This document shows, one piece after another, positions 52,941-61,758 of a stretch of 64,000 nt of DNA (within the stretch, counting starts at the first letter, position 1; every line of letters starts with the position of its first letter). The stretch is taken from NCBI GenBank assembly GCA_002722245.1, contig PBLA01000021.1, positions 62,001 to 126,000 on the forward strand, given 5' to 3'. The stretch comes from Flavobacteriales bacterium. GTDB taxonomy: Bacteria; Bacteroidota; Bacteroidia; Flavobacteriales_C; GCA-002722245. Position numbers and translations under genes: made by a program. The notes beneath the pieces are model-generated. The model ran no database searches. It was not told the DNA's origin and saw nothing but the letters and a program-made list of their open reading frames with translations.

Positions 52941-54095
52941 ATGCCTTCCAATAAGCGTAATGTAAGTTATAGAAGATGGATTCGAAGGGTATCTCTTTTC
53001 CTCTTTTTTTTATTTTGTTTAAAGCATAATGGATATGCTCAAATAGCTCCGGTTAAGATCCTGAATAAAATGTTTAATGATACCAGTTCAGGGTCTAAAC
53101 CAAAATGGATTGGATATCCAATACTAGGATACGCTCCAGAAACAGCCTGGGAGATTGGTGCAGCAGCAGTTTTAGTGTTTTATGCAAAGCAAGACACATC
53201 AAATCGACTAAGTGAAGTAAGTGGTTTTTCGTTTTTCACCCTTGAAGGGCAGTATGGAACCCATTTTGAACATGCCATATATTCCAACAAAAACAAATGG
53301 TTTGCATTAGGAAAACTAAAATTTCAAAGTTACCCTTTACATTATTATGGAATAGGCCCATCTATTTCTGGAGAATCTCTCGGGCTTGCTCATGCCAATT
53401 ACTCACTTATTAGAGAAAGAGCTCTACGGAAAATAAAAGGAAGTTTATATTTAGGTTTAGAGCTTGATTATGTTAACCTCTCTAATGTGCGGTTTGAATG
53501 GAAAAATGGAGTCCAGCAAACAGAGTCAATACTAGGAGAGGATGGTTTTAGTAATCTAGGGCTTGGACTTGGCATCGTATATGACACTCGTCATAATGTT
53601 CTAAATGTAAGGAATGGTTATTTAGCTGAATTAGGTTTCCTAACCTATCAACCTGTTTGGAGCTCTACAAATAAATTGAATACTTTATTTATTGACAATA
53701 GAGCCTACTTTAAAATTACCAAGCGAAATGTTTTGGCCTTTCAAACATTAGGTCAATTCTCAAAAGGAGAGGTGCCCTTTAATCAATTAAGTATGATTGG
53801 AGGAGAAATGATGATGAGAGGCTATTATCTTGGTAAATATCGAGATAAAAATATGCTTTGTTTTCAGGCTGAACATAGATGGCTTCCTTTTCCGTTCAGC
53901 AAACGTTTCGGCGGAGCCGTTTTTGCAGGTATCGGATCTGTTTCTCCCAATTTGAATTTTGATAAATTACTACCCAGCGCAGGAGGGGGAGTGAGGTTTC
54001 TTATATTTCCCAAAAGAGATGTTTTTACACGGTTTGACGTAGGGGTAAATCCGGAAGGGTATGGATTTTACTTTTTCATAGGAGAAGCGTTTTAA
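52941..54095 (+). CDS. BamA/TamA-family outer-membrane protein
   Basis: A 384-residue protein with an N-terminal signal (RRVSLFLFFLFCLKHNGYAQ) and a 16-strand-type Omp85 C-terminal barrel pattern (IGYPILGYAPETAWEIGAAAV, GLGIVYDTRHNVLNVRNGYLAELGFLTY, RGYYLGKYRDKNMLCFQAEHRWLP, ending GFYFFIGEAF). RGY in the barrel corresponds to the Omp85 lid motif (V/I)RG(F/Y). No POTRA domains are visible, so it resembles surface-antigen D15-like short members. It follows the cytochrome c assembly gene by 14 bases; whether they share a function is unclear. Confidence 0.8.
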   Translation: MPSNKRNVSYRRWIRRVSLFLFFLFCLKHNGYAQIAPVKILNKMFNDTSSGSKPKWIGYPILGYAPETAWEIGAAAVLVFYAKQDTSNRLSEVSGFSFFTLEGQYGTHFEHAIYSNKNKWFALGKLKFQSYPLHYYGIGPSISGESLGLAHANYSLIRERALRKIKGSLYLGLELDYVNLSNVRFEWKNGVQQTESILGEDGFSNLGLGLGIVYDTRHNVLNVRNGYLAELGFLTYQPVWSSTNKLNTLFIDNRAYFKITKRNVLAFQTLGQFSKGEVPFNQLSMIGGEMMMRGYYLGKYRDKNMLCFQAEHRWLPFPFSKRFGGAVFAGIGSVSPNLNFDKLLPSAGGGVRFLIFPKRDVFTRFDVGVNPEGYGFYFFIGEAF

Positions 54096-54189
54096 AGCTT
54101 ATTATCCCGATTTTTATTTTCTACACTTAAAAAATAAACTTTCTTAAATAAAATTTGGCTAGTAATACGTTGCAGTAAAAAATATCATT

Positions 54190-57100
54190 TTAATGTTCCA
54201 AACACCACTTACGGGCATTTTCAAATGCTTCTAACCAGGGTGTTACTTCATCGTTTCTGTCAGCAGGATAGTTACCCCAATTCCATGGGAATATTGAACG
54301 CTCACAGTGTGGCATCATCACTAAATGACGTCCGTCTGTGGAGGTCATGATTGCTGTATTGTAGTCTGATCCGTTTGGATTTGCAGGGTAGGCGGAGTGA
54401 CCATATTTTCCTACGATGTTATATTCTTGCTCTGCGTATGGTAAATTGAACTTTCCTTCTCCATGAGCAGCCCAAATTCCTAATGTTGATCCTGCTAATG
54501 AACCTAGCATTACAGAGTTGTTTGGTTGGATTTCAACGCTCGTAAAGGTACATTCGAACTTATGCGAGTCATTATGTAGCATCTTTGGCTTTTCTTCATG
54601 ATCAGGATTAATTAATCCTAACTCAATGAATAACTGACAACCGTTACAAACACCTAAGCTTAAAGTGTCTTCCCTAGCGAAGAAGTCTTTAATGGCCTTG
54701 TTTGCTTTTTCGTTATACAAAAATGCTCCAGCCCAACCTTTTGCGGATCCTAATACATCCGAGTTAGAAAATCCTCCTACTGCAGCGATCATTTGAACAC
54801 CTGTTAAGTCCTCTCGACCAGTAATTAAGTCAGTCATGTGAACATCCTTCACATCAAATCCTGCTAAGTAAAGTGAGTTGGCCATTTCTCTTTCAGAGTT
54901 TGACCCTTTCTCTCTAATTACAGCAGCAATTGGTCTTTTTCCCGTGTAGTTTGGTTTAATACCCGAAAAAGCTTCGTTGAATTTGAAGTTTAATGCCTGT
55001 TTTTTGTAATTGTCAAAACGCAGAGTAGCTTGTGCCTCTCCTGATTGTTTTTTGTCTAATAAGTATGACGTTTCGTACCAGATGTCTCTTAATTGCGAGA
55101 TATGGAAGTCGTTACTCCAGTCACCATTCTTCACTTTTACAAAGTCACCATCAACAGCTTTTCCAATAATGTTGTACTTAACACCTGCAGCTTTTAATGC
55201 TGCTTCAACTGCATCTGCTTCAACCGACTGGAATACTAACCCAGCATTTTCAGCAAATAATAATTTAATTGAGTCCGTTTCACCTAAACCGGTTAAGTCA
55301 ACTTCAACCCCTAATTTAGTATCCGCGAAACACATTTCTAAAAGTGCAGTGATTAAACCACCAGCAGAAACATCATGACCAGCAGTTAATAATCCGTCCT
55401 TAATTAATCTCTGAACAGCGTTGAATCCCTTGGCGAAAGCAACATCGTCCTTGATAGAAGGAGCGTTGTTTCCTAGTTTGTTTAACACTTGAGCGAATGA
55501 GGAACCTCCTAGTTTAAAATCGTCATTTGATAAGTTGATGTAGAATACTTTGTTACCTGCTTTTTTTGTAAAAACTGGCTCAACAACTTTTTGGATATCA
55601 TCACAGTGTCCAGCAGCTGAGATAACAACTGTACCTGGACTTATTACTTCCATATCCTTGTACTTTTGCTTCATACTTAATGAGTCCTTACCAGTTGGTA
55701 CGTTGATTCCTAGGTTGATTGCAAATACGGATACAGCTTGAACTGCCTGATATAGTCGAGCGTCCTCGCCTTCATTTTTACATGGCCACATCCAGTTGGC
55801 TGAAAGGGATATAGATTTTAAGTTTTCTTTTAGTGGTGCCCAAACAATATTAGTTAACGCTTCGGCGATGGAATTTTTAGAACCAGCAACGGGATCGATA
55901 ATTCCCGAGACAGGTGAGTGACCAATCGAATTTGCAATACCTTCTTTTCCATTGTAATCAAGAGCCATTACACCAACATCATTTAGTGGTAATTGTAATG
56001 GTCCTGCACATTGTTGTTTAGCTACTTTTCCAGTTACGCAACGATCTACCTTATTGGTTAGCCAATCTTTACATCCAACTGATTCAAGTTTTAGTACAGC
56101 ACCAGTGTATTCTAGAATGTTATTTAAATCATACTCTATTTCAGCGTAATTTCTTACGACTGTTTTATCTGTCATGATTGTTTTTGGAGAGGAGCCAAAC
56201 ATGTCGTTTAATTCTAAATCCATTGGTTTTTCACCCGTGGTTGATGACTCAAAGGTGAATTTACCATCACCAGTAACTTCCCCAACCATATACATGGGTG
56301 ATCGCTCTCGATCAGCAACTTTTTTTAACGCGTTTAAATGCTCATCTTTAATCACTAATCCCATTCTTTCCTGGGATTCATTACCTATAATTTCTTTAGC
56401 AGATAGCGTAGGATCTCCAACCGGTAATGCATCTAATTCAATACGTCCTCCTTTATTTTCAACTTCTACAAGTTCGGATAGGCAGTTTAAATGCCCACCT
56501 GCACCATGATCATGAATTGAAATGATTGGATTGTTTCCAGTCTCAATCATTCCTCGAATTGCATTCATGGCTCTTTTTTGCATTTCGGGATTACTTCTTT
56601 GGATTGCATTCAGTTCTATACCACTAGAGAATTCTCCTGTATCAGCTGAGGAAACAGCTGCTCCTCCCATTCCAATACGGTAATTTTCTCCTCCAAGTAA
56701 AATTACTTTATCTGTCTTGTTCGGAACATCTTTAAGTGCTTCATTTTCTTTTCCAAAACCTATACCTCCTGCCTGCATGATAACTTTATCAAATCCTAAC
56801 TTTCGAGCGTCTTCCTCATGCTCAAATGTTAACACGGATCCTGTGATAAGAGGTTGACCAAATTTATTTCCAAAATCTGAAGCGCCATTTGAAGCTTTGA
56901 TTAAGATATCCATAGGTGTTTGATACAGCCAATCCCGTTCTTCCATCCCTTTTTCCCATGGTCGATTCTCGTTTAGGCGAGAATAGGACGTCATATATAC
57001 CGCTGTACCTGCTAAAGGCAAGGAACCTTTTCCTCCTGCTAGTCGATCGCGTATTTCACCTCCAGAGCCTGTTGCAGCTCCATTAAAGGGCTCAACAGTT

Positions 57101-57858
57101 GTAGGGAAGTTATGTGTTTCTGCTTTTAAAGAGATAACAGAATCAATCTCTTTCACTTGGTAGAAGTCTGGCTTATCCGCCGACTTAGGAGCAAACTGAT
57201 CAATTTTAGGACCTTTTACAAACGCAACGTTATCGCTGTATGCCGAAACGATTGAGTTTGGATTTTCTTGAGAAGTCTTTTTGATTAATTTGAATAAAGA
57301 AGTTGGTTTCTCTTCACCATCGATAACAAATGTTCCATTAAAAATTTTATGTCGACAGTGCTCTGAGTTTACCTGAGAAAATCCGAAAACTTCTGAATCA
57401 GTTAACTTTCTACCTAATTTCTTTGCTAATCCATCCAAGTATTCAACCTCTTCTGGGCTCAATGCTAACCCCTCCTGTTGGTTATATACTTCGATATCAT
57501 CAATCTCTAATACCTTTTCTGGCTCAACGTTAATGTTGTACAATTCCTGATCTAAACCAGAGAACTTGTGCTGTAACATTGGATCGTAATCCTTGCTGTC
57601 TGCTGCAATTGCTTCAAATTCTTCAATTCTAACAATACCAGCAACACCCATGTTTTGAGTGATTTCAACAGCATTGGTACTCCAAGGAGTAATCATTGCT
57701 GCACGAGGACCAACAAAAGTCCCTTCAATCGAGCTCCCTTCGATCGCTTCCACGCGACCAAAAAGCCAGTTTAATTTTAAAATATCATCACTTGAAATTG
57801 CTTGGGCAGTTTGTACTGCAAATACCTTTTGAGAAGGGTTTCCAAAGAATGTAATCAT
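54190..57858 (-). CDS. purL: Phosphoribosylformylglycinamidine synthase (single-chain)
   Basis: About 1222 residues from ATG at 57858, the normal length of large PurL. An open frame continues to 58125, but the extra 89 residues do not resemble PurL, and a perfect TACTTTTG promoter element lies at 57878-57885, inside that extension. ATP-binding blocks (LKAETHNFPTTVEPFNGAATGSGGEIRD, SIHDHGAGG) precede a C-terminal class I glutaminase with the catalytic Cys in LGVCNGCQLF and His in WAAHGEGKF. It makes FGAM from FGAR, glutamine and ATP. Confidence 0.96.
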   Translation of the reverse strand: MITFFGNPSQKVFAVQTAQAISSDDILKLNWLFGRVEAIEGSSIEGTFVGPRAAMITPWSTNAVEITQNMGVAGIVRIEEFEAIAADSKDYDPMLQHKFSGLDQELYNINVEPEKVLEIDDIEVYNQQEGLALSPEEVEYLDGLAKKLGRKLTDSEVFGFSQVNSEHCRHKIFNGTFVIDGEEKPTSLFKLIKKTSQENPNSIVSAYSDNVAFVKGPKIDQFAPKSADKPDFYQVKEIDSVISLKAETHNFPTTVEPFNGAATGSGGEIRDRLAGGKGSLPLAGTAVYMTSYSRLNENRPWEKGMEERDWLYQTPMDILIKASNGASDFGNKFGQPLITGSVLTFEHEEDARKLGFDKVIMQAGGIGFGKENEALKDVPNKTDKVILLGGENYRIGMGGAAVSSADTGEFSSGIELNAIQRSNPEMQKRAMNAIRGMIETGNNPIISIHDHGAGGHLNCLSELVEVENKGGRIELDALPVGDPTLSAKEIIGNESQERMGLVIKDEHLNALKKVADRERSPMYMVGEVTGDGKFTFESSTTGEKPMDLELNDMFGSSPKTIMTDKTVVRNYAEIEYDLNNILEYTGAVLKLESVGCKDWLTNKVDRCVTGKVAKQQCAGPLQLPLNDVGVMALDYNGKEGIANSIGHSPVSGIIDPVAGSKNSIAEALTNIVWAPLKENLKSISLSANWMWPCKNEGEDARLYQAVQAVSVFAINLGINVPTGKDSLSMKQKYKDMEVISPGTVVISAAGHCDDIQKVVEPVFTKKAGNKVFYINLSNDDFKLGGSSFAQVLNKLGNNAPSIKDDVAFAKGFNAVQRLIKDGLLTAGHDVSAGGLITALLEMCFADTKLGVEVDLTGLGETDSIKLLFAENAGLVFQSVEADAVEAALKAAGVKYNIIGKAVDGDFVKVKNGDWSNDFHISQLRDIWYETSYLLDKKQSGEAQATLRFDNYKKQALNFKFNEAFSGIKPNYTGKRPIAAVIREKGSNSEREMANSLYLAGFDVKDVHMTDLITGREDLTGVQMIAAVGGFSNSDVLGSAKGWAGAFLYNEKANKAIKDFFAREDTLSLGVCNGCQLFIELGLINPDHEEKPKMLHNDSHKFECTFTSVEIQPNNSVMLGSLAGSTLGIWAAHGEGKFNLPYAEQEYNIVGKYGHSAYPANPNGSDYNTAIMTSTDGRHLVMMPHCERSIFPWNWGNYPADRNDEVTPWLEAFENARKWCLEH

Positions 57859-57877
57859 TACGCTGAAATTTAAGGTG

Positions 57878-57885
57878 CAAAAGTA
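57878..57885 (-). promoter_or_regulatory. -7 promoter element of purL
   Basis: The minus strand reads TACTTTTG, a perfect TAnnTTTG, 19 bases before the ATG at 57858. It supports the shorter purL start. Confidence 0.6.
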
Positions 57886-58211
57886 CGAAATGGGAGTGGG
57901 AAGAGGAAAGTGGGAAGAGGAATTTTTTTTGGACTTATGAACAGAGTTTCTTTTGATTTGGCGGTAGATTACGTCTTGGATATTAGATTTATTTAAAGTG
58001 ATTAGAAATCCGTTTTGTTTATTTGCTGGCCGAAAATAGGAGTGTAGTTGTTTATGGTGGACTGCCTCTATCTTATTAACTAATTTAAGCTTTGAAACAA
58101 TTTTGTAATTTACAACTAATTTCATCTTCTATTAAATACCCAAATCATAATTTCTAAGATTATGGTTGATATAATGTTTAGGTTGACATTACAAGTAAAA
58201 GTGATTTGTAA

Positions 58212-58530
58212 ACAGGTTTGATTTGCACAACATATATTGTGCCGTCATTTACGTTTTATGTATCAAATGTATTTACACCTAACGAGGAGGGATCAATGAT
58301 TCATTCACCCTAGAAGGAACAGATTGGCAATTTTATTATTACAACTTTACAATTTGTTATAGATGGGGAGAATTATTTTATGAATCAAGTACTTTAGAAG
58401 AAACTTGGGATTGTGCTTATTTAGGAAATCTAGTCCAAACTGTTACTTATGTTTGGATAATTAATTTTAGAGACATATTATTGATAATAAACGACAAACT
58501 TTTAGGGGGTATGGGTCTTTGTTTCGATAG
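58212..58530 (+). pseudogene. Frameshifted remnant of a T9SS type B (CHU_C) domain
   Basis: Read in three successive frames, the plus strand spells a CHU_C domain. SNVFTPNEEG (from 58263) is followed after a one-base loss by INDSFTLEGTDWQ and RWGELFYES, then WDCAYLGNLV and TYVWIINFRD; after a second shift comes DNKRQTFRGYGSLFR and a stop at 58530. These match the family order FTPNxDGIND, RWG, WDG, GxY and FRGHVxLxR. Two frameshifts, a missing start and substituted residues show it is broken. It sits in an otherwise empty gap of about 760 bases between purL and the propeller gene. No cargo part is recognisable upstream. Confidence 0.75.
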
Positions 58531-58621
58531 TCTATTATTGCGCAAGTGCTAGTTATAAAAAAGTTAACCTCTGTAGTGGCAAATTGTCATATACCACTAA
58601 ATTACGAATTGCCTTTTGGGC

Positions 58622-59713
58622 TTATTCATTAGATTGCTTAAAAGCAAAACTACTTGGGATAATTCCTGTTTTAAACTCATCAATTAAAACGCCGTCTTGA
58701 TTATATCTATAAACTTTACCTTTCTCACTGTAGTCAACGGCATCTGAGATGAATATTTCATGGTTGATTGGGTTAATTGAAATTCCATTAATTCCACCTG
58801 AGCTACCAACTGTGTAAGGAGATTTAATTAATAATTCGAGCGTTGTATCCACCAAAGATGCAGGTATTCTATATACATCGTGATTAATGAAATACAATGT
58901 GTCTTGATTTTCATTTATAATTAAATCTCCAGGACTTTCATCGAGTTCAAATTCTTTAATGAAAAGTTGAGCTTTTGAACTCAAATCATAACATTGTAAG
59001 GCCCCTTTGACATGATCATAGCTAGAGCCTTCAAAGCCGCCATCACTTAATATCCATAATCGATCTTGGTTGTCTATTACCATAGAGTTGGGTTGACTTA
59101 CAACAGTAATAGAATCTATTAATTGATCGGTTTCAGAATTAATAAAGAGAATTTTGTTGTCTCTGCTCCAGCAATTAACAATAACGTATTTCTTCCAAGA
59201 AATCATTTTTTCTGAGCTATGTTGTAAGAATTGAGAGTTGCCATTATTCAGGTTGATTGAGCCAATCACCGATTTTGTTTCTGGATTGATTATTGAGATT
59301 GCTTGAGCGTATAAATCTGATACATACGCTTTTTCATCCGATAAGAAATGGATGTGTCTAGGAGAGGTTAGGCCTGTGATTTTACCTTTGAACGTAAAGC
59401 TGTCGATGTCCATTATTTGAATTTTACCACTATTATTCATCACAATATAGGCTAGATTGTCCTTGATCGTAATAGATTGAGCAACATCTCCTAATCTGAT
59501 TCCATTTGCTTTGTAAAAGATATCGTTAACTACCTTTGAACTATCAAAGTCATAAAAAGACAATGATGCATTATCGGCCATGAAGTTTCCTTCGTTACCA
59601 ATAAAAACTCCTGAATAAGTTGACGTATTAAAACTCTCTTGATCCCAAAGAAGATTGTCGTCCATACAACTTAAAAATGTGAGTATGATTGATATGACCA
59701 CAGTAATCTTCAC
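58622..59713 (-). CDS. Beta-propeller surface lipoprotein (YncE/BtuG-like)
   Basis: A 363-residue protein with lipobox FLSC (acyl-Cys 16), then seven-bladed-propeller-type repeats such as HIHFLSDEKAYVSDLYAQAISIINPETKSVIGSINL and SMVIDNQDRLWILSDGG. It overlaps the TonB-dependent receptor gene by four bases, in an operon led by a cobalamin riboswitch. BtuG of Bacteroides thetaiotaomicron is a propeller lipoprotein that captures vitamin B12 and hands it to BtuB; the same role is inferred here. Confidence 0.82.
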   Translation of the reverse strand: MKITVVISIILTFLSCMDDNLLWDQESFNTSTYSGVFIGNEGNFMADNASLSFYDFDSSKVVNDIFYKANGIRLGDVAQSITIKDNLAYIVMNNSGKIQIMDIDSFTFKGKITGLTSPRHIHFLSDEKAYVSDLYAQAISIINPETKSVIGSINLNNGNSQFLQHSSEKMISWKKYVIVNCWSRDNKILFINSETDQLIDSITVVSQPNSMVIDNQDRLWILSDGGFEGSSYDHVKGALQCYDLSSKAQLFIKEFELDESPGDLIINENQDTLYFINHDVYRIPASLVDTTLELLIKSPYTVGSSGGINGISINPINHEIFISDAVDYSEKGKVYRYNQDGVLIDEFKTGIIPSSFAFKQSNE

Positions 59714-61704
59714 TTTTGATAATTAATTCTAAGAGTTAATAAATAATTCTGCTTTGGCATTGGACGATATAAAATAGAGTGGTAAGTTTCGTTGAATAAA
59801 TTATTAATTTGAAAATTAGATTGGAACTTGTAGTTTTTCCATTTGCAGTTTAATCCGAAAGCCATGCTGTTCATGAAATAAGGGTAAAGCCAATCTCTTT
59901 GATTAATCTCATTACTCGAAGTTGTGAATCTTTCGCTGTAACTGTTGTGTTGATATCTTAAATGATAGTTTTTATAGGTGATTCTAAGATTTATGTTTCC
60001 GCTATGCACTGGAATATATACAAGTTGTTTGTTATAGGTTTCACTTCCTTTTTCATGTTTGTTTAAGGCTTTAGTATAGCCATATACCATATTACATTGC
60101 AATTTCCAGTTGTTTTTGATGCACTCAAGGTTTGCATTGGTTTCAAGTCCTTTACTTACAACCTTATTCAGATTTTGTGGTTCCCAATAGCCTCTAAAAG
60201 ATGGGGCCCATAGAATCCATTTTTTAATGTCGTTATAGAAATAATGAAGTTGAATTTTGACCTTGTATCTTTCCTTTTGGTTTAAATAAGTTGAACCTAA
60301 TTCAAATGTGTTTCCTTGTTCAGGAAGTAAATTAGGGTTTCCTCCAGGAGACCAGTATAAATCGTTAATTGTAGGGTATCGAAAGTTTCGAGAAAAATTC
60401 CCCGTGAATTTGAATGGTATTTTCTTCAAAGGCTGATAGTCTACTCCGAAGAAAGGTAAGAAAGGCATTCTTTCGTTATCGATAAATTCTTGTCTGAATA
60501 ACGCTTGAGCAGATAATTGCTTTGTGGAGTAATTAATTCTAGCAAGTGGTTTAATTTCATAACGATTGTGTTTGAAGGTTGACTTCAAAACAGTGTCTTC
60601 CCCTGATAAAACATGATAATCCACTTTTATATCTATTTTAAATCTCCAATTATTCCATTTTTGATTTTCGTACGTAACACGGTTGAAACTTGAGTTTTGA
60701 CGAATGATTGAAGCTATAACTGGTATTTCACCTAAGCCGTTAACATTGTTTTTTACGAAGTAACTAGAGTTTTGGTTTGTGAAACTAGTAGTTACATCTA
60801 TAATATTATAATTAAAATGGCCTTTCCATTTTAATTGAGTTTTGCTATCATTTAAGACTTGTCTATTTAGATTGTCGTTGTTAGGTCCTTCATAACTCGT
60901 TGCTCTTGGAATTAATCGATCATTAATTTGATTCCATTGAAAAAGACTTATAACCTGGTTTTTTTTAGGTTTAAAATGAAAGGCTTGCATAGTCCCTTTT
61001 AGTCCATATTGAGCATTGTGATTAGTGTCTAAAGGGTTTTCGATTTGTCCAGTTTGAGGGTTTAAATCTCCAATAGCTCTGTTTATAAAAGTATAGTCGT
61101 TTGCGGATTGAATATTGAATATTTTACTCTGCCAATTCCACTTCTTATTTCCAATATCCCATTTAATTAATTCATGGTGAGTTGAATAGCTTCCAATCCC
61201 TTGGTTATAGCTAAAGTGATTTAACGTGTCCCAATTAGAAGCTTGATTTAAAAGAATAGCTCCTCCAAGACCTCCTGAACTATTTTCAACAGAAGCACCT
61301 CCGTGAAAGATTTCAATTTCGTCAAAAGCAAAAACTGGTAATTGAGAAAAATCCACCATTCCCAAAAGTGGAGAATTAAGGTTTATTCCGTTCCAGCTTA
61401 CTTGAGTATGTGAACTTGCTGTTCCTCGGAATGAAGCTGTAGACATTGCCCCCCGACCGTTACTTTTAATAAATACTGGACTGTTGGAGTTAAGAAGTTC
61501 TCCTAAATCTGTTCCTGTATTTTCAGCAAGTACTGAACTGTCAACTTTAGTAGTTTGCATTCCAGATTTTTCAGGAGTGACTAACTTGTGGTTCTGATCA
61601 ACTTGAACTGGTCCTATATTGATTATAGTGTCACTTAAGGTTGTTTGAGCATCCAAAGTAGATGCCAATATTAGTATTAATATGATGATTACGTTTAATC
61701 GCAT
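59710..61704 (-). CDS. TonB-dependent outer-membrane receptor (BtuB-like)
   Basis: A 664-residue receptor. The signal peptide ends ASTLDA. The plug domain (about 45-165) contains LGELLNSNSPVFIKSNGRGAMSTASFRGTASSHTQVSWNGI and EIEIFHGGASVENSSGGLGGAI. The rest is a 22-strand-type barrel, with the usual NPNLLPEQGNTFELGSTYL and a terminal LLTLRINYQ. The size is typical of cobalamin receptors rather than SusC proteins. The riboswitch and neighbouring propeller and DUF4465 genes support cobalamin as substrate. A strong hairpin lies immediately before the start codon. Confidence 0.88.
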   Translation of the reverse strand: MRLNVIIILILILASTLDAQTTLSDTIINIGPVQVDQNHKLVTPEKSGMQTTKVDSSVLAENTGTDLGELLNSNSPVFIKSNGRGAMSTASFRGTASSHTQVSWNGINLNSPLLGMVDFSQLPVFAFDEIEIFHGGASVENSSGGLGGAILLNQASNWDTLNHFSYNQGIGSYSTHHELIKWDIGNKKWNWQSKIFNIQSANDYTFINRAIGDLNPQTGQIENPLDTNHNAQYGLKGTMQAFHFKPKKNQVISLFQWNQINDRLIPRATSYEGPNNDNLNRQVLNDSKTQLKWKGHFNYNIIDVTTSFTNQNSSYFVKNNVNGLGEIPVIASIIRQNSSFNRVTYENQKWNNWRFKIDIKVDYHVLSGEDTVLKSTFKHNRYEIKPLARINYSTKQLSAQALFRQEFIDNERMPFLPFFGVDYQPLKKIPFKFTGNFSRNFRYPTINDLYWSPGGNPNLLPEQGNTFELGSTYLNQKERYKVKIQLHYFYNDIKKWILWAPSFRGYWEPQNLNKVVSKGLETNANLECIKNNWKLQCNMVYGYTKALNKHEKGSETYNKQLVYIPVHSGNINLRITYKNYHLRYQHNSYSERFTTSSNEINQRDWLYPYFMNSMAFGLNCKWKNYKFQSNFQINNLFNETYHSILYRPMPKQNYLLTLRINYQK

Positions 61705-61706
61705 AG

Positions 61707-61743
61707 AAAAAAGCTGGTAAAGAGATTCTCTTTACCAGCTTTT
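61707..61743 (-). terminator. Terminator-like hairpin inside the cobalamin operon, abutting the receptor start
   Basis: A perfect 14-bp stem (61711-61724 with 61728-61741) with a 3-base loop runs on the minus strand into a stretch of T residues and then the ATG of the receptor, six bases from the stem. It could partly terminate transcription after the DUF4465 gene, cover the ribosome site of the receptor, or protect the upstream mRNA end. Confidence 0.75.
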
Positions 61744-61758
61744 ATTTTATGAGTAGAA

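Noticed and set aside
57859-58125. 89-residue N-terminal extension of PurL
   Set aside because: The extension is unlike PurL, contains the gene's own -7 promoter element, and normal PurL begins with the residues encoded from 57858.
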